Below are positions 1 through 6,671 of a stretch of DNA of 18,688 nucleotides, in pieces. The position numbers were made by a program, and so were the translations under genes. Every line of letters begins with the position of its first letter. Positions within the stretch are counted from its first letter, which is position 1. The notes under the pieces were generated by a model. It did not search any database and was not told the origin of the DNA. It saw only the letters and a program-made list of their open reading frames with translations. This DNA comes from JBKJUK01 sp046590705 (GTDB lineage Bacteria > Acidobacteriota > Thermoanaerobaculia > Gp7-AA8), in the NCBI GenBank assembly GCA_046590705.1, contig JBKJUK010000087.1, positions 1-18,688 of the forward strand, read 5' to 3'.

Positions 1-61
1 GGCCATCGGAAACGCCGAGACTCGCTGGGCCGATGTGCAGCAGATTCTCGACGCGCTCTGA
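1..61 (+). CDS. C-terminal end of an upstream gene (partial)
   Basis: An open frame entering from the left edge (codons from base 2) reads AIGNAETRWADVQQILDAL and stops with TGA at 59-61. The stop shares its last base with the ATG of the next gene (TGATG), so the two are probably translationally coupled. The IGN-x2-T-x3-DV-x5-L pattern resembles the C-terminus of PLP-dependent amino acid decarboxylases (group II), but 19 residues are too few to be sure. Start and product lie outside the window. Confidence 0.6.
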   Translation, partial: AIGNAETRWADVQQILDAL

Positions 62-702
62 TGGGGGTTTTTGTTCCGCCGGTCAGACCGGTCGCGCCGG
101 AACTGGATGTTGACGAGGGGTTCTCGATTCAATCGCTCAGGTCAGACGCGGAAGACTGGGCATCGGAGCGGTCATGGATCCCGCGACTGCCGCTCACGAT
201 TTACCTCTGCTATGCACTTCTGCAGCACGTCCGCGATCCGGTGTATGGGAGCTTCCTCTTCGGCTGGGTGACTGTACTGATTCACGAACTCGGTCATGTT
301 GTGCTCGGATTCGGCCCGACCTTTCTCATGGCGGCCGGTGGAACGCTCGCGCAGATTGCTGCGCCTCTGGCCATCATGGCCGGCTTTCTAAAACAGCGGG
401 ATTACTTCGGCATGACCGTGGCCGGCTTCTGGCTTTCGTTCAGTTTTTTCTCGATGTCGACGTACATCGCTGACGCGCGCGAGATCGCTCTCGACTATGT
501 CACGGTAGGCTCGGGTGAAGGAATCCACGACTGGGATTACATGCTCACCGAGCTAGGGATTCTCGAGTTCGACAAGCTGCTGGGCGGTCTGGTCTGGCTT
601 CTCGCACTCGCGACAGGATTGTGCGCGATGGCTGCGTCGTTCTGGATCCTGTACAAAATGATGAAGAAATCTCCCCAGGTTGGAAACGGCTTCCGAGTGT
701 GA
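61..702 (+). CDS. M50-like integral membrane zinc metalloprotease
   Basis: This 213-residue protein has a zinc-metalloprotease motif HELGH at residues 75-79, inside a hydrophobic helix (about 65-85). More hydrophobic segments follow at about 90-108, 115-135 and 170-198, so it is a polytopic membrane protein. HExxH within a membrane helix is the mark of M50 (site-2-protease-like) enzymes, which cut substrates inside or near the bilayer. The usual M50 NxxPxxxxDG third-ligand motif is not visible. Asp138 or the HDWDY stretch (156-160) could supply the third ligand. The N-terminal 45 residues are polar and may be cytosolic. The ATG overlaps the upstream stop, and the stop overlaps the possible GTG start of the next gene. 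The substrate is unknown. The fold call is reasonable; proteolytic activity is inferred. Confidence 0.65.
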   Translation: MGVFVPPVRPVAPELDVDEGFSIQSLRSDAEDWASERSWIPRLPLTIYLCYALLQHVRDPVYGSFLFGWVTVLIHELGHVVLGFGPTFLMAAGGTLAQIAAPLAIMAGFLKQRDYFGMTVAGFWLSFSFFSMSTYIADAREIALDYVTVGSGEGIHDWDYMLTELGILEFDKLLGGLVWLLALATGLCAMAASFWILYKMMKKSPQVGNGFRV

Positions 703-1292
703 TTGACTGCAGCCTGATGACTGAAACCATCGCCACCATTCCCCTGCATATCCTGGCCGACGAGCGTACGCTCGCCGCAGCCCTGAAGACCACCGAACTT
801 TTCTCGAAGCTGCGAATGCCTTTCGCCTTTGCCGGAGAGCTGGCTCGATCTGCCTGGCTCGGCGTTCCCGTGGCTCCTCCTTCCATCGAAGTCCTGGCCT
901 TGATCTCGTCTGACCGGAGCCAGCAGATTCCAATGATGGCTTCCAACAACGGTTTCGAAGTCGACCGAGACGCTGTCGAGGCGGCCAGCGAACTGGAACT
1001 CATCCCCCTCGGCTTCCCGCACCCTGACGGTCCGGTACGGATCCATGTGCTGATGGCCTCGAACGCACTCTACGCAAAGATGATCAACGGCAGCGTGAAC
1101 GCCGAGGCAGGAACTTCGCAGCTTCCGATCGTGAATGAGGCCGATTACGCGTTACTGCTGCGGCTGGGCGACGACGAGAGGAGTCGCGAGGATTTCGAGG
1201 AGCTTTTGAAACGGAGTGCTGCATTCGACCGGCAGAGTTTCAACGAGAAGCTGATCTCGATCGGACTGCGTGGCCGGGTGGTGAACCAGTGA
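699..1292 (+). CDS. Nucleotidyltransferase-like protein, catalytic residues apparently lost
   Basis: This is a soluble protein of 197 residues from the GTG at 699 (GTGA overlap with the preceding stop), or 191 residues from the ATG at 717. I prefer 699 because the next junction has the same GTGA geometry, but neither start has a good ribosome binding site. The layout resembles AbiEii/MNT-type nucleotidyltransferase-fold proteins: a helix, then MPFAFAGELARSAWLG (40-55), where families have a GG-xA-xxxxG turn, then a strand, a second strand pair and a C-terminal helical part with EADYALLLRLGDDERSREDFEELL. The acidic residues expected after the turn (TxDxD) are replaced by PSIEV (61-65), and the later KxD strand reads VRIHV (113-117). 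If the fold is right, this is a catalytically dead member, perhaps a binding subunit. It sits between a membrane protease and RNase D. The fold assignment is inference. Confidence 0.6.
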   Translation: MIDCSLMTETIATIPLHILADERTLAAALKTTELFSKLRMPFAFAGELARSAWLGVPVAPPSIEVLALISSDRSQQIPMMASNNGFEVDRDAVEAASELELIPLGFPHPDGPVRIHVLMASNALYAKMINGSVNAEAGTSQLPIVNEADYALLLRLGDDERSREDFEELLKRSAAFDRQSFNEKLISIGLRGRVVNQ

Positions 1293-2440
1293 AGTGGATC
1301 GCCACGCAAAGCGATTTCGACGGAATGATCGCGCATCTGCGCACGCAGCAGGAATTCGCCATTGATACCGAAGCGGATTCTCTGCACAGCTACTTCGACA
1401 AAGTCTGTCTGATTCAGATTACTGCGGCGGGCGAAGACTACATCGTCGATCCGCTGGCGAAGATCGACATCGCTGCTCTAGGGGAGGTGCTGGCTGCCCC
1501 TGAGATCCGCAAAGTGTTGCATGGCGCGGACTACGATCTCCGGATTCTCAACCGCGACTTCGGCTTCACCATCAGCAACCTCTTCGACACCATGGTCAGC
1601 GCGCAGTTCCTCGGATACGAAGGCGTGGGACTCGCGGCGCTCTTGAAGCGTCATTTCAATGTCGACGTGGACAAGTCGTTCCAGCGCGCGGACTGGGCCA
1701 TGCGGCCGCTCACGCCGCAGATGCTCAAGTACGCTGCACTCGACACTCAGTATCTCTCTCGCCTCGCGGCAATTCTCGAAGAGGAACTTCTGCAGCTGGG
1801 AAGGAAAGCATGGGCGCTCGAAGAATTCGAACGACTCACCATGATTCGGTTCCGCGAGACCGAGATCGACCCGGAAGCCTTTCGTAAGGTGAAAGGGATT
1901 GCAGTGCTCGATCCGCGGGGGCTGGCCATCTTCGCGGCGTTGTTCCGCTACCGTGACACCGAGGCCAGACGGATCGATCGTCCTCCATTCAAAGTGCTGC
2001 GGAACGAAGTGATGATCGAGATGGCGGGTGTTGCGCCACAAACGCGCGAGCAGCTTTTGACTGTGCGCGGTCTGAGTCCCGGTCAGGTTTCTCGTAGCGG
2101 TGACGAAATTCTCCGAGCAGTGCGTTCTGCGCTCGAACTTCCTGATGACGCCTTGCCGGGGAGAACGCCGCAGAAAGCATGGAATCGCGACCGGGAGGTC
2201 GAGCGACGAGTCGAGAAGATGAAAGCCGTCCGCGATCGCCTCGCCAAAGAGTTGAAACTCGAGGCGTCGATGCTGGCGCCGCGGCATGTCCTCACAGCCA
2301 TCGCCTCGATCGACCCTCCCGATCTCTCCCAGGTTCCGGCCATGCGCGAGTGGCAGAAGACAGTGGCCGGCGATGCGTTCCTCGAAGCGATCAGCGAGGG
2401 GACGAAGAAGCAGGAGAAGCAGCCCGGTTTGTTCGATTAG
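1289..2440 (+). CDS. rnd: Ribonuclease D
   Basis: This is a 383-residue 3'-5' exoribonuclease of the DEDDy family, acting in tRNA 3'-end maturation and RNA turnover. Exo motif I is FAIDTEAD (Asp26, Glu28), motif II is HGADYDLRIL (Asp83) and motif III is YAALD (Tyr148, Asp152), so the metal-binding set is complete. An HRDC nucleic-acid-binding domain follows at about 208-285 (DPRGLAIFAALFRYRDTEAR onward), and a second helical domain reaches to about 375, matching the length and architecture of E. coli RNase D. The start is a GTG at 1289 whose bases overlap the upstream TGA (GTGA). The protein begins MKWIATQSDFD, as expected for the family. It is the last gene of the plus-strand operon; a hairpin with a T-run follows at 2584-2608. 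Confidence 0.95.
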   Translation: MKWIATQSDFDGMIAHLRTQQEFAIDTEADSLHSYFDKVCLIQITAAGEDYIVDPLAKIDIAALGEVLAAPEIRKVLHGADYDLRILNRDFGFTISNLFDTMVSAQFLGYEGVGLAALLKRHFNVDVDKSFQRADWAMRPLTPQMLKYAALDTQYLSRLAAILEEELLQLGRKAWALEEFERLTMIRFRETEIDPEAFRKVKGIAVLDPRGLAIFAALFRYRDTEARRIDRPPFKVLRNEVMIEMAGVAPQTREQLLTVRGLSPGQVSRSGDEILRAVRSALELPDDALPGRTPQKAWNRDREVERRVEKMKAVRDRLAKELKLEASMLAPRHVLTAIASIDPPDLSQVPAMREWQKTVAGDAFLEAISEGTKKQEKQPGLFD

Positions 2441-2496
2441 TTCATCGTCTCAAAGATTCGTGCGATAGGTGTCTGACCTGCTCCTTACGCCCACCA

Positions 2497-2602
2497 CCAA
2501 AGTTGAAATGAAAACTTTGGCCACTAACGGCGATGTCTCCGGGCGCGTACGTTCGCTGAGGGGAAGCGCGTGAACCCGAGTGGCCGAAGTTTTCAACTTC
2601 GG
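2497..2602. repeat. Pair of inverted hairpin repeats (REP/BIME-like)
   Basis: CCAAAGTT (2497-2504) pairs with AACTTTGG (2513-2520), and CCGAAGT (2584-2590) pairs with ACTTCGG (2596-2602). The two hairpins are also copies of each other in opposite orientation. The reverse complement of the right one, including its flanking AGTGGCC, matches the left one, including GGCCACT, apart from one substitution and a 5-nt insertion. Two head-to-head palindromic units about 50 nt apart are the layout of a BIME. Copy number elsewhere in the genome cannot be seen from here. Confidence 0.5.
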
Positions 2603-2608
2603 TCTTTT
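2584..2608 (+). terminator. Intrinsic terminator downstream of rnd
   Basis: A perfect 7-bp stem, CCGAAGT/ACTTCGG, with a 5-nt loop (TTTCA) is followed at once by TCTTTT on the plus strand. It lies about 145 nt after the rnd stop, and no plus-strand gene follows until 6672. It doubles as the right-hand unit of the hairpin repeat pair, so it may be a repeat recruited as a terminator. Confidence 0.55.
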
Positions 2609-2752
2609 CGACTCGCGATCACCGGTTTGCCTGCGGGGGCACAATGATCATTCGCGAATTCAGCCTAACACGTCCTCAATTCGCACCCGACAACGTGTTT
2701 TGTTAGCGTCTGCCACCAGCTTTTCCGCTTCACGGTATGCACCGGTATGGGT

Positions 2753-2837
2753 CGGAGCTTCAGTTGGGTTCTGCCGAATGCAGACGATCCTCGACGCCGG
2801 CACCCATGACGCCTCAGCAGTTTTGACTGAAGCTCCG
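2753..2837. repeat. 12-bp inverted repeat with 61-nt spacer
   Basis: CGGAGCTTCAGT (2753-2764) is the exact reverse complement of ACTGAAGCTCCG (2826-2837). The enclosed 61 nt show no comparable internal pairing. With no transposase and no obvious target duplication, this could be a small non-autonomous element, a long-range stem in the 3' untranslated region of the channel mRNA, or chance. It lies just downstream of the channel stop codon. Confidence 0.45.
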
Positions 2838-2872
2838 GCCCCAGGAAGACGGTCGCGACAGTCAACACGAGA

Positions 2873-3730
2873 TCACGATTTCGACCTCCCGCGCAGCGCC
2901 TCGATCTCTCTCCGCAGCGCGCGGACCTCGTCGAGTATCACTTTGGTGTGCGCCTCTCCCTCGCCCCTGAGATCTTCTGCGACCTGCGACTGCATGGCGT
3001 TGACCACTACCGCGATGAACAGGTTCAGCACCATGAATGTCGCGATGAGCAGGTAGACAACGAAGAAGATCCACGCGTAGGGCGACTGCGCCATGACGGC
3101 ACGCGCGATCTCGGGCCACCCCTCGGCCGTCATCACCTGAAACAGCGTAAAGAGTGAGGCACCGAGTGAGCCGAAGAGCTCCGGCGCGATCTCGCGGAAC
3201 AGTTTTGTGGCCAGCACCGCCGACACGTAGAGCACAAGTGCCATCAGACCGATGATCGATGCCATTCCCGGCAGGGCCGTGAGCAAAGCGCCGACCACCG
3301 CGCGCATCGAAGGCACCAGCGATACCAGCCGCAGGACACGTAGTACGCGTAGAGCGCGCAGGACGCTAAGCACACCGCTGGACGGGATCAGTGCGATCCC
3401 GACGATGACGAAATCGAACACGCGCCAGGGATCATGGAAGAAGCGACTGCGGTAGACGAAGAAGCGCAGGAGCAACTCGATTGAGAACACTCCAAGCGCA
3501 GTGCGGTCGATTACGTAGAGCCAGTCGCCGAAGTGTGTGACGAAAAAGGGAGAGGTTTCGAGGCCGAGTGTGATGGCGTTCGCGACGATCAGTGTGGTGA
3601 TTGCCTTCTCGAAAAGCGCACTCTCGATGAACATCCGAACTCGATCGCGCGGGCTCGGCGCGGGATCGCTACATTCCGCTACGAGAGCGAGGCTTCGGAC
3701 GACTCGGTTGACTCGCTGGCGTCGCTTCAT
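2873..3730 (-). CDS. NaChBac-like voltage-gated cation channel, single domain
   Basis: This 285-residue protein has the whole six-helix voltage-gated channel plan in one domain. S1 is at about 37-58, S2 at 70-92 and S3 at 104-116. S4 has arginines at every third position (Arg125, 128, 131, 134), S5 is at about 149-175, and S6 is at about 218-245. The pore loop reads VMTAEGWPEIAR, matching the T-x-E-x-W filter of bacterial sodium channels, with Glu203 as the probable selectivity ring. The C-terminus (about 256-281) is a charged helix likely to form the tetrameric coiled coil typical of these channels. It should form a homotetramer in the inner membrane. The ATG overlaps the stop of the upstream small membrane gene (ATGA). 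Na+ versus Ca2+ selectivity cannot be decided here, because GWP replaces the usual SWS. Confidence 0.88.
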   Translation of the reverse strand: MKRRQRVNRVVRSLALVAECSDPAPSPRDRVRMFIESALFEKAITTLIVANAITLGLETSPFFVTHFGDWLYVIDRTALGVFSIELLLRFFVYRSRFFHDPWRVFDFVIVGIALIPSSGVLSVLRALRVLRVLRLVSLVPSMRAVVGALLTALPGMASIIGLMALVLYVSAVLATKLFREIAPELFGSLGASLFTLFQVMTAEGWPEIARAVMAQSPYAWIFFVVYLLIATFMVLNLFIAVVVNAMQSQVAEDLRGEGEAHTKVILDEVRALRREIEALRGRSKS

Positions 3731-4092
3731 GCGTGGGGCTTCGCTGTGCCACGCAGCTGCTGCAGGGCCCGGTGGCCTTCAGCCCGGAGCCGCTGCAGCA
3801 GTCGTCGCGCCCAGTGGAACTCTCTCCCCAGGATCGCCAGGCCGAAGGGGATGACGATGACAGCAGGACCGGGCAGAACGATGAGCGCCACGCCGAACGC
3901 CAGGACCGTCGCTCCGATCACCCCGACGAATACTTTGCGCGCAACGCGCCGGCTGTAGCTCGAGTCGGTGTGGTCCTCAACGCCGATCGTTGCATGCTCC
4001 CCACCCTCTGGGATGTCGACGATCCTTTCGACTGGGTCACCGAGCAGGCGCGCGATCGCCTCGCGCGAAGACTTGAGAAGGTGGCTCTTCAT
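3727..4092 (-). CDS. Small PGPGW-type transmembrane protein
   Basis: This 121-residue protein has a hydrophilic N-terminal third and a hydrophobic core at about 52-92 containing GVALIVLPGPAVIVIPFGLA. The LPGPA turn at 73-77 between two hydrophobic stretches, followed by LGREFHWARR, is the signature of the PGPGW (putative transmembrane) family, whose function is unknown. The C-terminal 30 residues are basic and probably cytosolic. I chose the ATG at 4090-4092 because it forms an ATGA overlap with the terC stop, and because the frame upstream of it is an out-of-frame shadow of terC. The stop overlaps the channel start in the same way, so it is the middle of a three-gene coupled unit. Confidence 0.85.
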   Translation of the reverse strand: MKSHLLKSSREAIARLLGDPVERIVDIPEGGEHATIGVEDHTDSSYSRRVARKVFVGVIGATVLAFGVALIVLPGPAVIVIPFGLAILGREFHWARRLLQRLRAEGHRALQQLRGTAKPHA

Positions 4093-5162
4093 GGGGTTCC
4101 CACACTGTCCTCTCGGCGTCCTGCAAGCAAGGATGCCATCACGCCTGTAGCCAGAATCAAGAGCACTACGCCCAACAAATAGAAGTTGAAATGCGCACCG
4201 AGCAGACTCTTGAGCCACTCGGCGACGAACATCTTCAGGCCCACCACCAGGAGCACCAACGCCAGCGACAGTTTCAAGTAGCGGAACTTGTCGATCATGC
4301 CCGCCAGCGCAAAATAAAGCGATCTGAGGCCGAGAATAGCGAACACGTTGCTTGTGAACACCAGGAACGGATCGGCCGTGATGGCGAATATCGCCGGAAT
4401 CGAGTCCACAGCAAAGATGACGTCCGTGGTCTCGACCATGATCAGAGCAAGCGCCAGAGGCGTGAGCATCCATGTGCCGGCCCGGGCCTTGTCCACGGCT
4501 TCATCCGGCACGGCCTCCGAGCCCGGAGTCTCGCTCTCATAGGAGGTCGGCGCCCCGGCGCGCACGACAAAGTGCTCACCGTGAAAGCGGGCCGTTACGG
4601 GGAACAGGCGTCGGGTCAGCCGTACCACAGGGTTCTTATTGGGGTCAGTCTGGTCGGTCTTCAGGAAGATCATCTTGATCGCAGTCAGGATCAGGAATGC
4701 GCCGAAGACGTACAGGACCCAGTGAAACTCGGCGATCAGTTTCGCCCCGGCGGCGATCATCACGCCACGCAGCACCAGTGCGCCCAGGATGCCCCAGAAC
4801 AGAACTCTGTGCTGGTAGATCGCCGGCACAGCAAAAAAGCCAAAGATCATCGCGATGACGAAGATGTTGTCGACACTCAGCGATTTCTCGACGACGTATC
4901 CCGTCAGGTACTTCTCCGCAGCAATCCGGCCGTCATTGACCAGGCCGTCCGCAGCGTCAACCGTCGTCCCCAGCCCGAACCACTGACCTTCGTACCCGTG
5001 ATAGACGAATACGGTAAAGGCCAGTCCCAGGGTGATCCACAAGGCCGACCAGAGAAGAGCCTCCTTCACTCGTATCACATGGGCGTGACGATGAAAGACT
5101 CCAAGATCCAACGCAAGCATCAGAAGCACAAAGCCGATGAACCCGGTCCACAGCAATATCAT
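4089..5162 (-). CDS. terC: TerC/Alx family integral membrane protein (probable Mn2+ exporter)
   Basis: This 357-residue polytopic membrane protein has both family hallmarks: EKSLSVDNIFV (92-102) in one helix and ETTDVIFAVDSIPA (244-257) in another. Their acidic residues form the proposed metal site. Family members (E. coli Alx, TerC, Bacillus MeeF/MeeY) export manganese or help metallate secreted enzymes; some are tied to tellurite or alkaline stress. A polar, acidic loop (about 203-231, SYESETPGSEAVPDEAVDKA) lies just before the second signature. The start has an AAAGGA ribosome binding site five bases upstream. No manganese riboswitch can be recognised in the 91-nt gap before the gene. The symbol refers to the family; orthology to plasmid TerC is not implied. 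Confidence 0.92.
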   Translation of the reverse strand: MILLWTGFIGFVLLMLALDLGVFHRHAHVIRVKEALLWSALWITLGLAFTVFVYHGYEGQWFGLGTTVDAADGLVNDGRIAAEKYLTGYVVEKSLSVDNIFVIAMIFGFFAVPAIYQHRVLFWGILGALVLRGVMIAAGAKLIAEFHWVLYVFGAFLILTAIKMIFLKTDQTDPNKNPVVRLTRRLFPVTARFHGEHFVVRAGAPTSYESETPGSEAVPDEAVDKARAGTWMLTPLALALIMVETTDVIFAVDSIPAIFAITADPFLVFTSNVFAILGLRSLYFALAGMIDKFRYLKLSLALVLLVVGLKMFVAEWLKSLLGAHFNFYLLGVVLLILATGVMASLLAGRREDSVGTP

Positions 5163-5167
5163 TGAAT

Positions 5168-5173
5168 TCCTTT
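5168..5173 (-). promoter_or_regulatory. Ribosome binding site of terC
   Basis: AAAGGA on the minus strand lies five nucleotides before the ATG at 5160-5162 and supports that start. Confidence 0.65.
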
Positions 5174-5253
5174 GTTTGTCGTAGCAGGATCACCGTCGAA
5201 GAAACTCGAGGGCACCAACAATAGGTCGCTTGAAGTAGCGTTTCGAAATCGTG

Positions 5254-6561
5254 TCATTCCTCGCTCGAGCGAGTGGCATACCGAAGCAGGCAACCGACCC
5301 CGCCAAGCGCCATGAGTAAATCACTGTGCCGAACGATCTTAACCTCGAGTGACTGACGTTCGGCTAGCTTGACCATCACTTCCTTGAGGTTCGCCGATTG
5401 CAACCCGCTCGAGTTGCAATCCGGACAGCTATCGGGCTGAGGAGAGAGCGCTCCGGCCCATCCGCAATGACTGCAGCGCCACGCGGGCCCGGGCTCGAAT
5501 GCGCAGGCCATGACCAGGACGTCGGCCTGGCTGCGTCGCAAAGCCTCGAGTGTTGCCGCGGTTCCTGCTGCTGCCAGCCCACCGCGCCTGAGGGCGCTCA
5601 CGAGCTCGACCACTGAATCGAGCGACTCCTGTTGTTCGCGGTCGATGAAGCTCGACAACGTGGCCGTCACAACGTCCGCAACATGCGCGCGCTCAGACGC
5701 GGGGACGACGTCAACGAGCTTGGCTTGAAGGTGCCTGGGCAGGCGGTTCCGGACGCGCGCTGTCAGCCGCGGGCTTCCGGCAAGGATAAGGTGAGTATGC
5801 CCGCCGGCGGCCATCAGCCTGTCCAGCAGTTCGAGTTTCTCCTTCAAAAATCGCTCGTCGCGGTCGCGCCTGTGATTCTGGTAGTGCTCGCGCGTCCACT
5901 CCCTGCCCACACGCTCGCGCAGCTCCGGCCGCTCGGCCCAGAGCTCGCGCGTGATCGACCCAAGCGTCACCTCGAGGATCCTGACTTTCTCTTCCGTTGA
6001 GATCATCACGACGTACCGGTGGTAGGTATCCTTCAGCTCGACCAGGTGGTAGATGTCTGGTGTGGTGTTCACTGACAGTCGGTCAGGGAGCGGAACCTGA
6101 AACTGCAAGCCCAGAAAGAAGGGCCGACTGCCGGCGCGTGCGAACGCCGCCACGCCTTGCGTCATCGGTCGAATTTCCGTGTCCAGGTAACGCTGAACAC
6201 TCTCGAAGGCCGCGTCAAAGTCGTCGCGTTCCTGGCCAGTGAGAACCTTGCGCATGGTGCGGACCCGGCCGTCAAACAAAGACGGCTCTGAGCCGTTCCG
6301 CTCGACGGCAGAATGCACGTAGCAGCTGATGACTGGCGCCTCTGTCGGTTCCAGCGCGATGAGCGTTCGAATGTGGAGTCTGAGCTGATCCAGACCCATT
6401 CCGTGGGACACCGGTTCATTGGTCACCTCCTGAGGTGACTGGATGTCTGACCTTTCGGGAACCACAGTGTTCCTGCGTTGGGTTTCGGTGACGATCTGAC
6501 TCTTCGTGCGCTGCACCTGCCGCGACGAACGCGCGCCAGGTATTGCTGGATCGACTCTCAT
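5254..6561 (-). CDS. Bacterial eRF1-related protein (baeRF, probably family 10) with zinc ribbon
   Basis: This is a 435-residue soluble protein. Residues 1-54 are polar and probably disordered. From GLDQLRLHIRTLIALE (56-71) it follows the archaeo-eukaryotic release factor layout: an N-terminal domain to about 150, a central part with YHLVELKDTYHRYVVMIS (171-188) and REHYQNHRRDRDERFL (224-239), and a domain-3-like part with GGHTHLILAGSPRL (253-266), RRGGLAAAG (325-333), a zinc ribbon CSHC...CPDC (363-366, 379-382) and a final EVKIV...GGVGCLLRY strand set. I see no GGQ peptidyl-hydrolysis motif, so ordinary peptide release is unlikely. baeRF proteins are proposed to act on stalled or hibernating ribosomes, but this has little experimental support. 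I chose the ATG at 6559-6561 because AAGGAG sits 7 nt upstream. Met55 is an alternative that would remove the tail. It is the first gene of the minus-strand block, 91 nt before terC. Confidence 0.75.
   Translation of the reverse strand: MRVDPAIPGARSSRQVQRTKSQIVTETQRRNTVVPERSDIQSPQEVTNEPVSHGMGLDQLRLHIRTLIALEPTEAPVISCYVHSAVERNGSEPSLFDGRVRTMRKVLTGQERDDFDAAFESVQRYLDTEIRPMTQGVAAFARAGSRPFFLGLQFQVPLPDRLSVNTTPDIYHLVELKDTYHRYVVMISTEEKVRILEVTLGSITRELWAERPELRERVGREWTREHYQNHRRDRDERFLKEKLELLDRLMAAGGHTHLILAGSPRLTARVRNRLPRHLQAKLVDVVPASERAHVADVVTATLSSFIDREQQESLDSVVELVSALRRGGLAAAGTAATLEALRRSQADVLVMACAFEPGPAWRCSHCGWAGALSPQPDSCPDCNSSGLQSANLKEVMVKLAERQSLEVKIVRHSDLLMALGGVGCLLRYATRSSEE
6423..6438 (-). other. Hairpin enclosing a consensus Shine-Dalgarno inside the baeRF reading frame
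   Basis: On the minus strand, TCACCT and AGGTGA arms flank a 4-nt loop (CAGG). This places AGGAGGTGA, a near-perfect anti-16S match, about 45 codons into the baeRF gene. An ATG lies at ideal distance but out of the baeRF frame (6417-6419). The in-frame Met55 is further away, at 6397-6399. It may be chance, a pausing site or a control element. Confidence 0.4.
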
Positions 6562-6671
6562 GGCTTTTCTCCTTCTACTCAGTCCTGAACGCAATGTAGG
6601 CTCGTGGGCATCTGTCGTCTATTAGAAAGTTGCGTCGCGATCTGTAGTAAAAACCGTTGTATGCTTCTTGG
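6562..6671. promoter_or_regulatory. Divergent promoter region between baeRF and the nhaR-type gene
   Basis: These 110 nt must hold the promoters of both divergent genes, and probably the LysR-type operator. On the plus strand TTAGAA (from about 6622) and TAGTAA lie 17 nt apart and could be weak -35/-10 boxes, matching consensus at about half the positions. A TCT-N10-AGA arrangement (about 6611-6626) is a candidate T-N11-A type LysR half-site. The baeRF ribosome binding site AAGGAG is at 6569-6574 on the minus strand. Confidence 0.35.
6569..6574 (-). promoter_or_regulatory. Ribosome binding site deciding the baeRF start
   Basis: AAGGAG on the minus strand lies seven nucleotides before the ATG at 6559-6561. 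This favours that codon over the upstream in-frame alternative and over Met55. Confidence 0.6.

Larger units (their letters stand above)
2441..2872. other. Gene-free interval with hairpin repeats
   Basis: This is a convergent intergenic stretch between rnd (plus) and the ion channel gene (minus). It contains two related hairpins in opposite orientation (2497-2602), an intrinsic terminator (2584-2608) and a 12-bp inverted repeat (2753-2764 with 2826-2837). I see no convincing gene. An open frame without a start codon (2663-2872, minus) continues in frame after the channel stop codon and is described under the findings. Confidence 0.6.

Noticed and set aside
1478..2287. Long open frame (269 codons) on the minus strand inside rnd
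   Set aside because: It is fully antisense to a gene with intact catalytic motifs, and its translation is low-complexity and His/Arg-rich, as expected for a shadow frame in GC-rich DNA.
2665..2868. 67-codon minus-strand frame downstream of the channel gene
   Set aside because: It has no ribosome binding site or motif and crosses the inverted repeat. The other frame, continuing from the channel gene, looks more protein-like.
4191..5165. 324-codon plus-strand open frame antisense to terC
   Set aside because: terC is certain from its signatures. The opposite frame reads as Gln/His/Arg-rich sequence without domains.
5163..5253. Manganese (yybP-ykoY) riboswitch before terC
   Set aside because: The gap is only 91 nt, and I cannot find the paired helices and conserved loops expected for this class.
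5260..5273. Perfect 14-bp palindrome CTCGCTCGAGCGAG
   Set aside because: It lies in the last codons of the baeRF gene (TRSSE), has no T-run and is readily explained by Arg/Ser/Glu codons.
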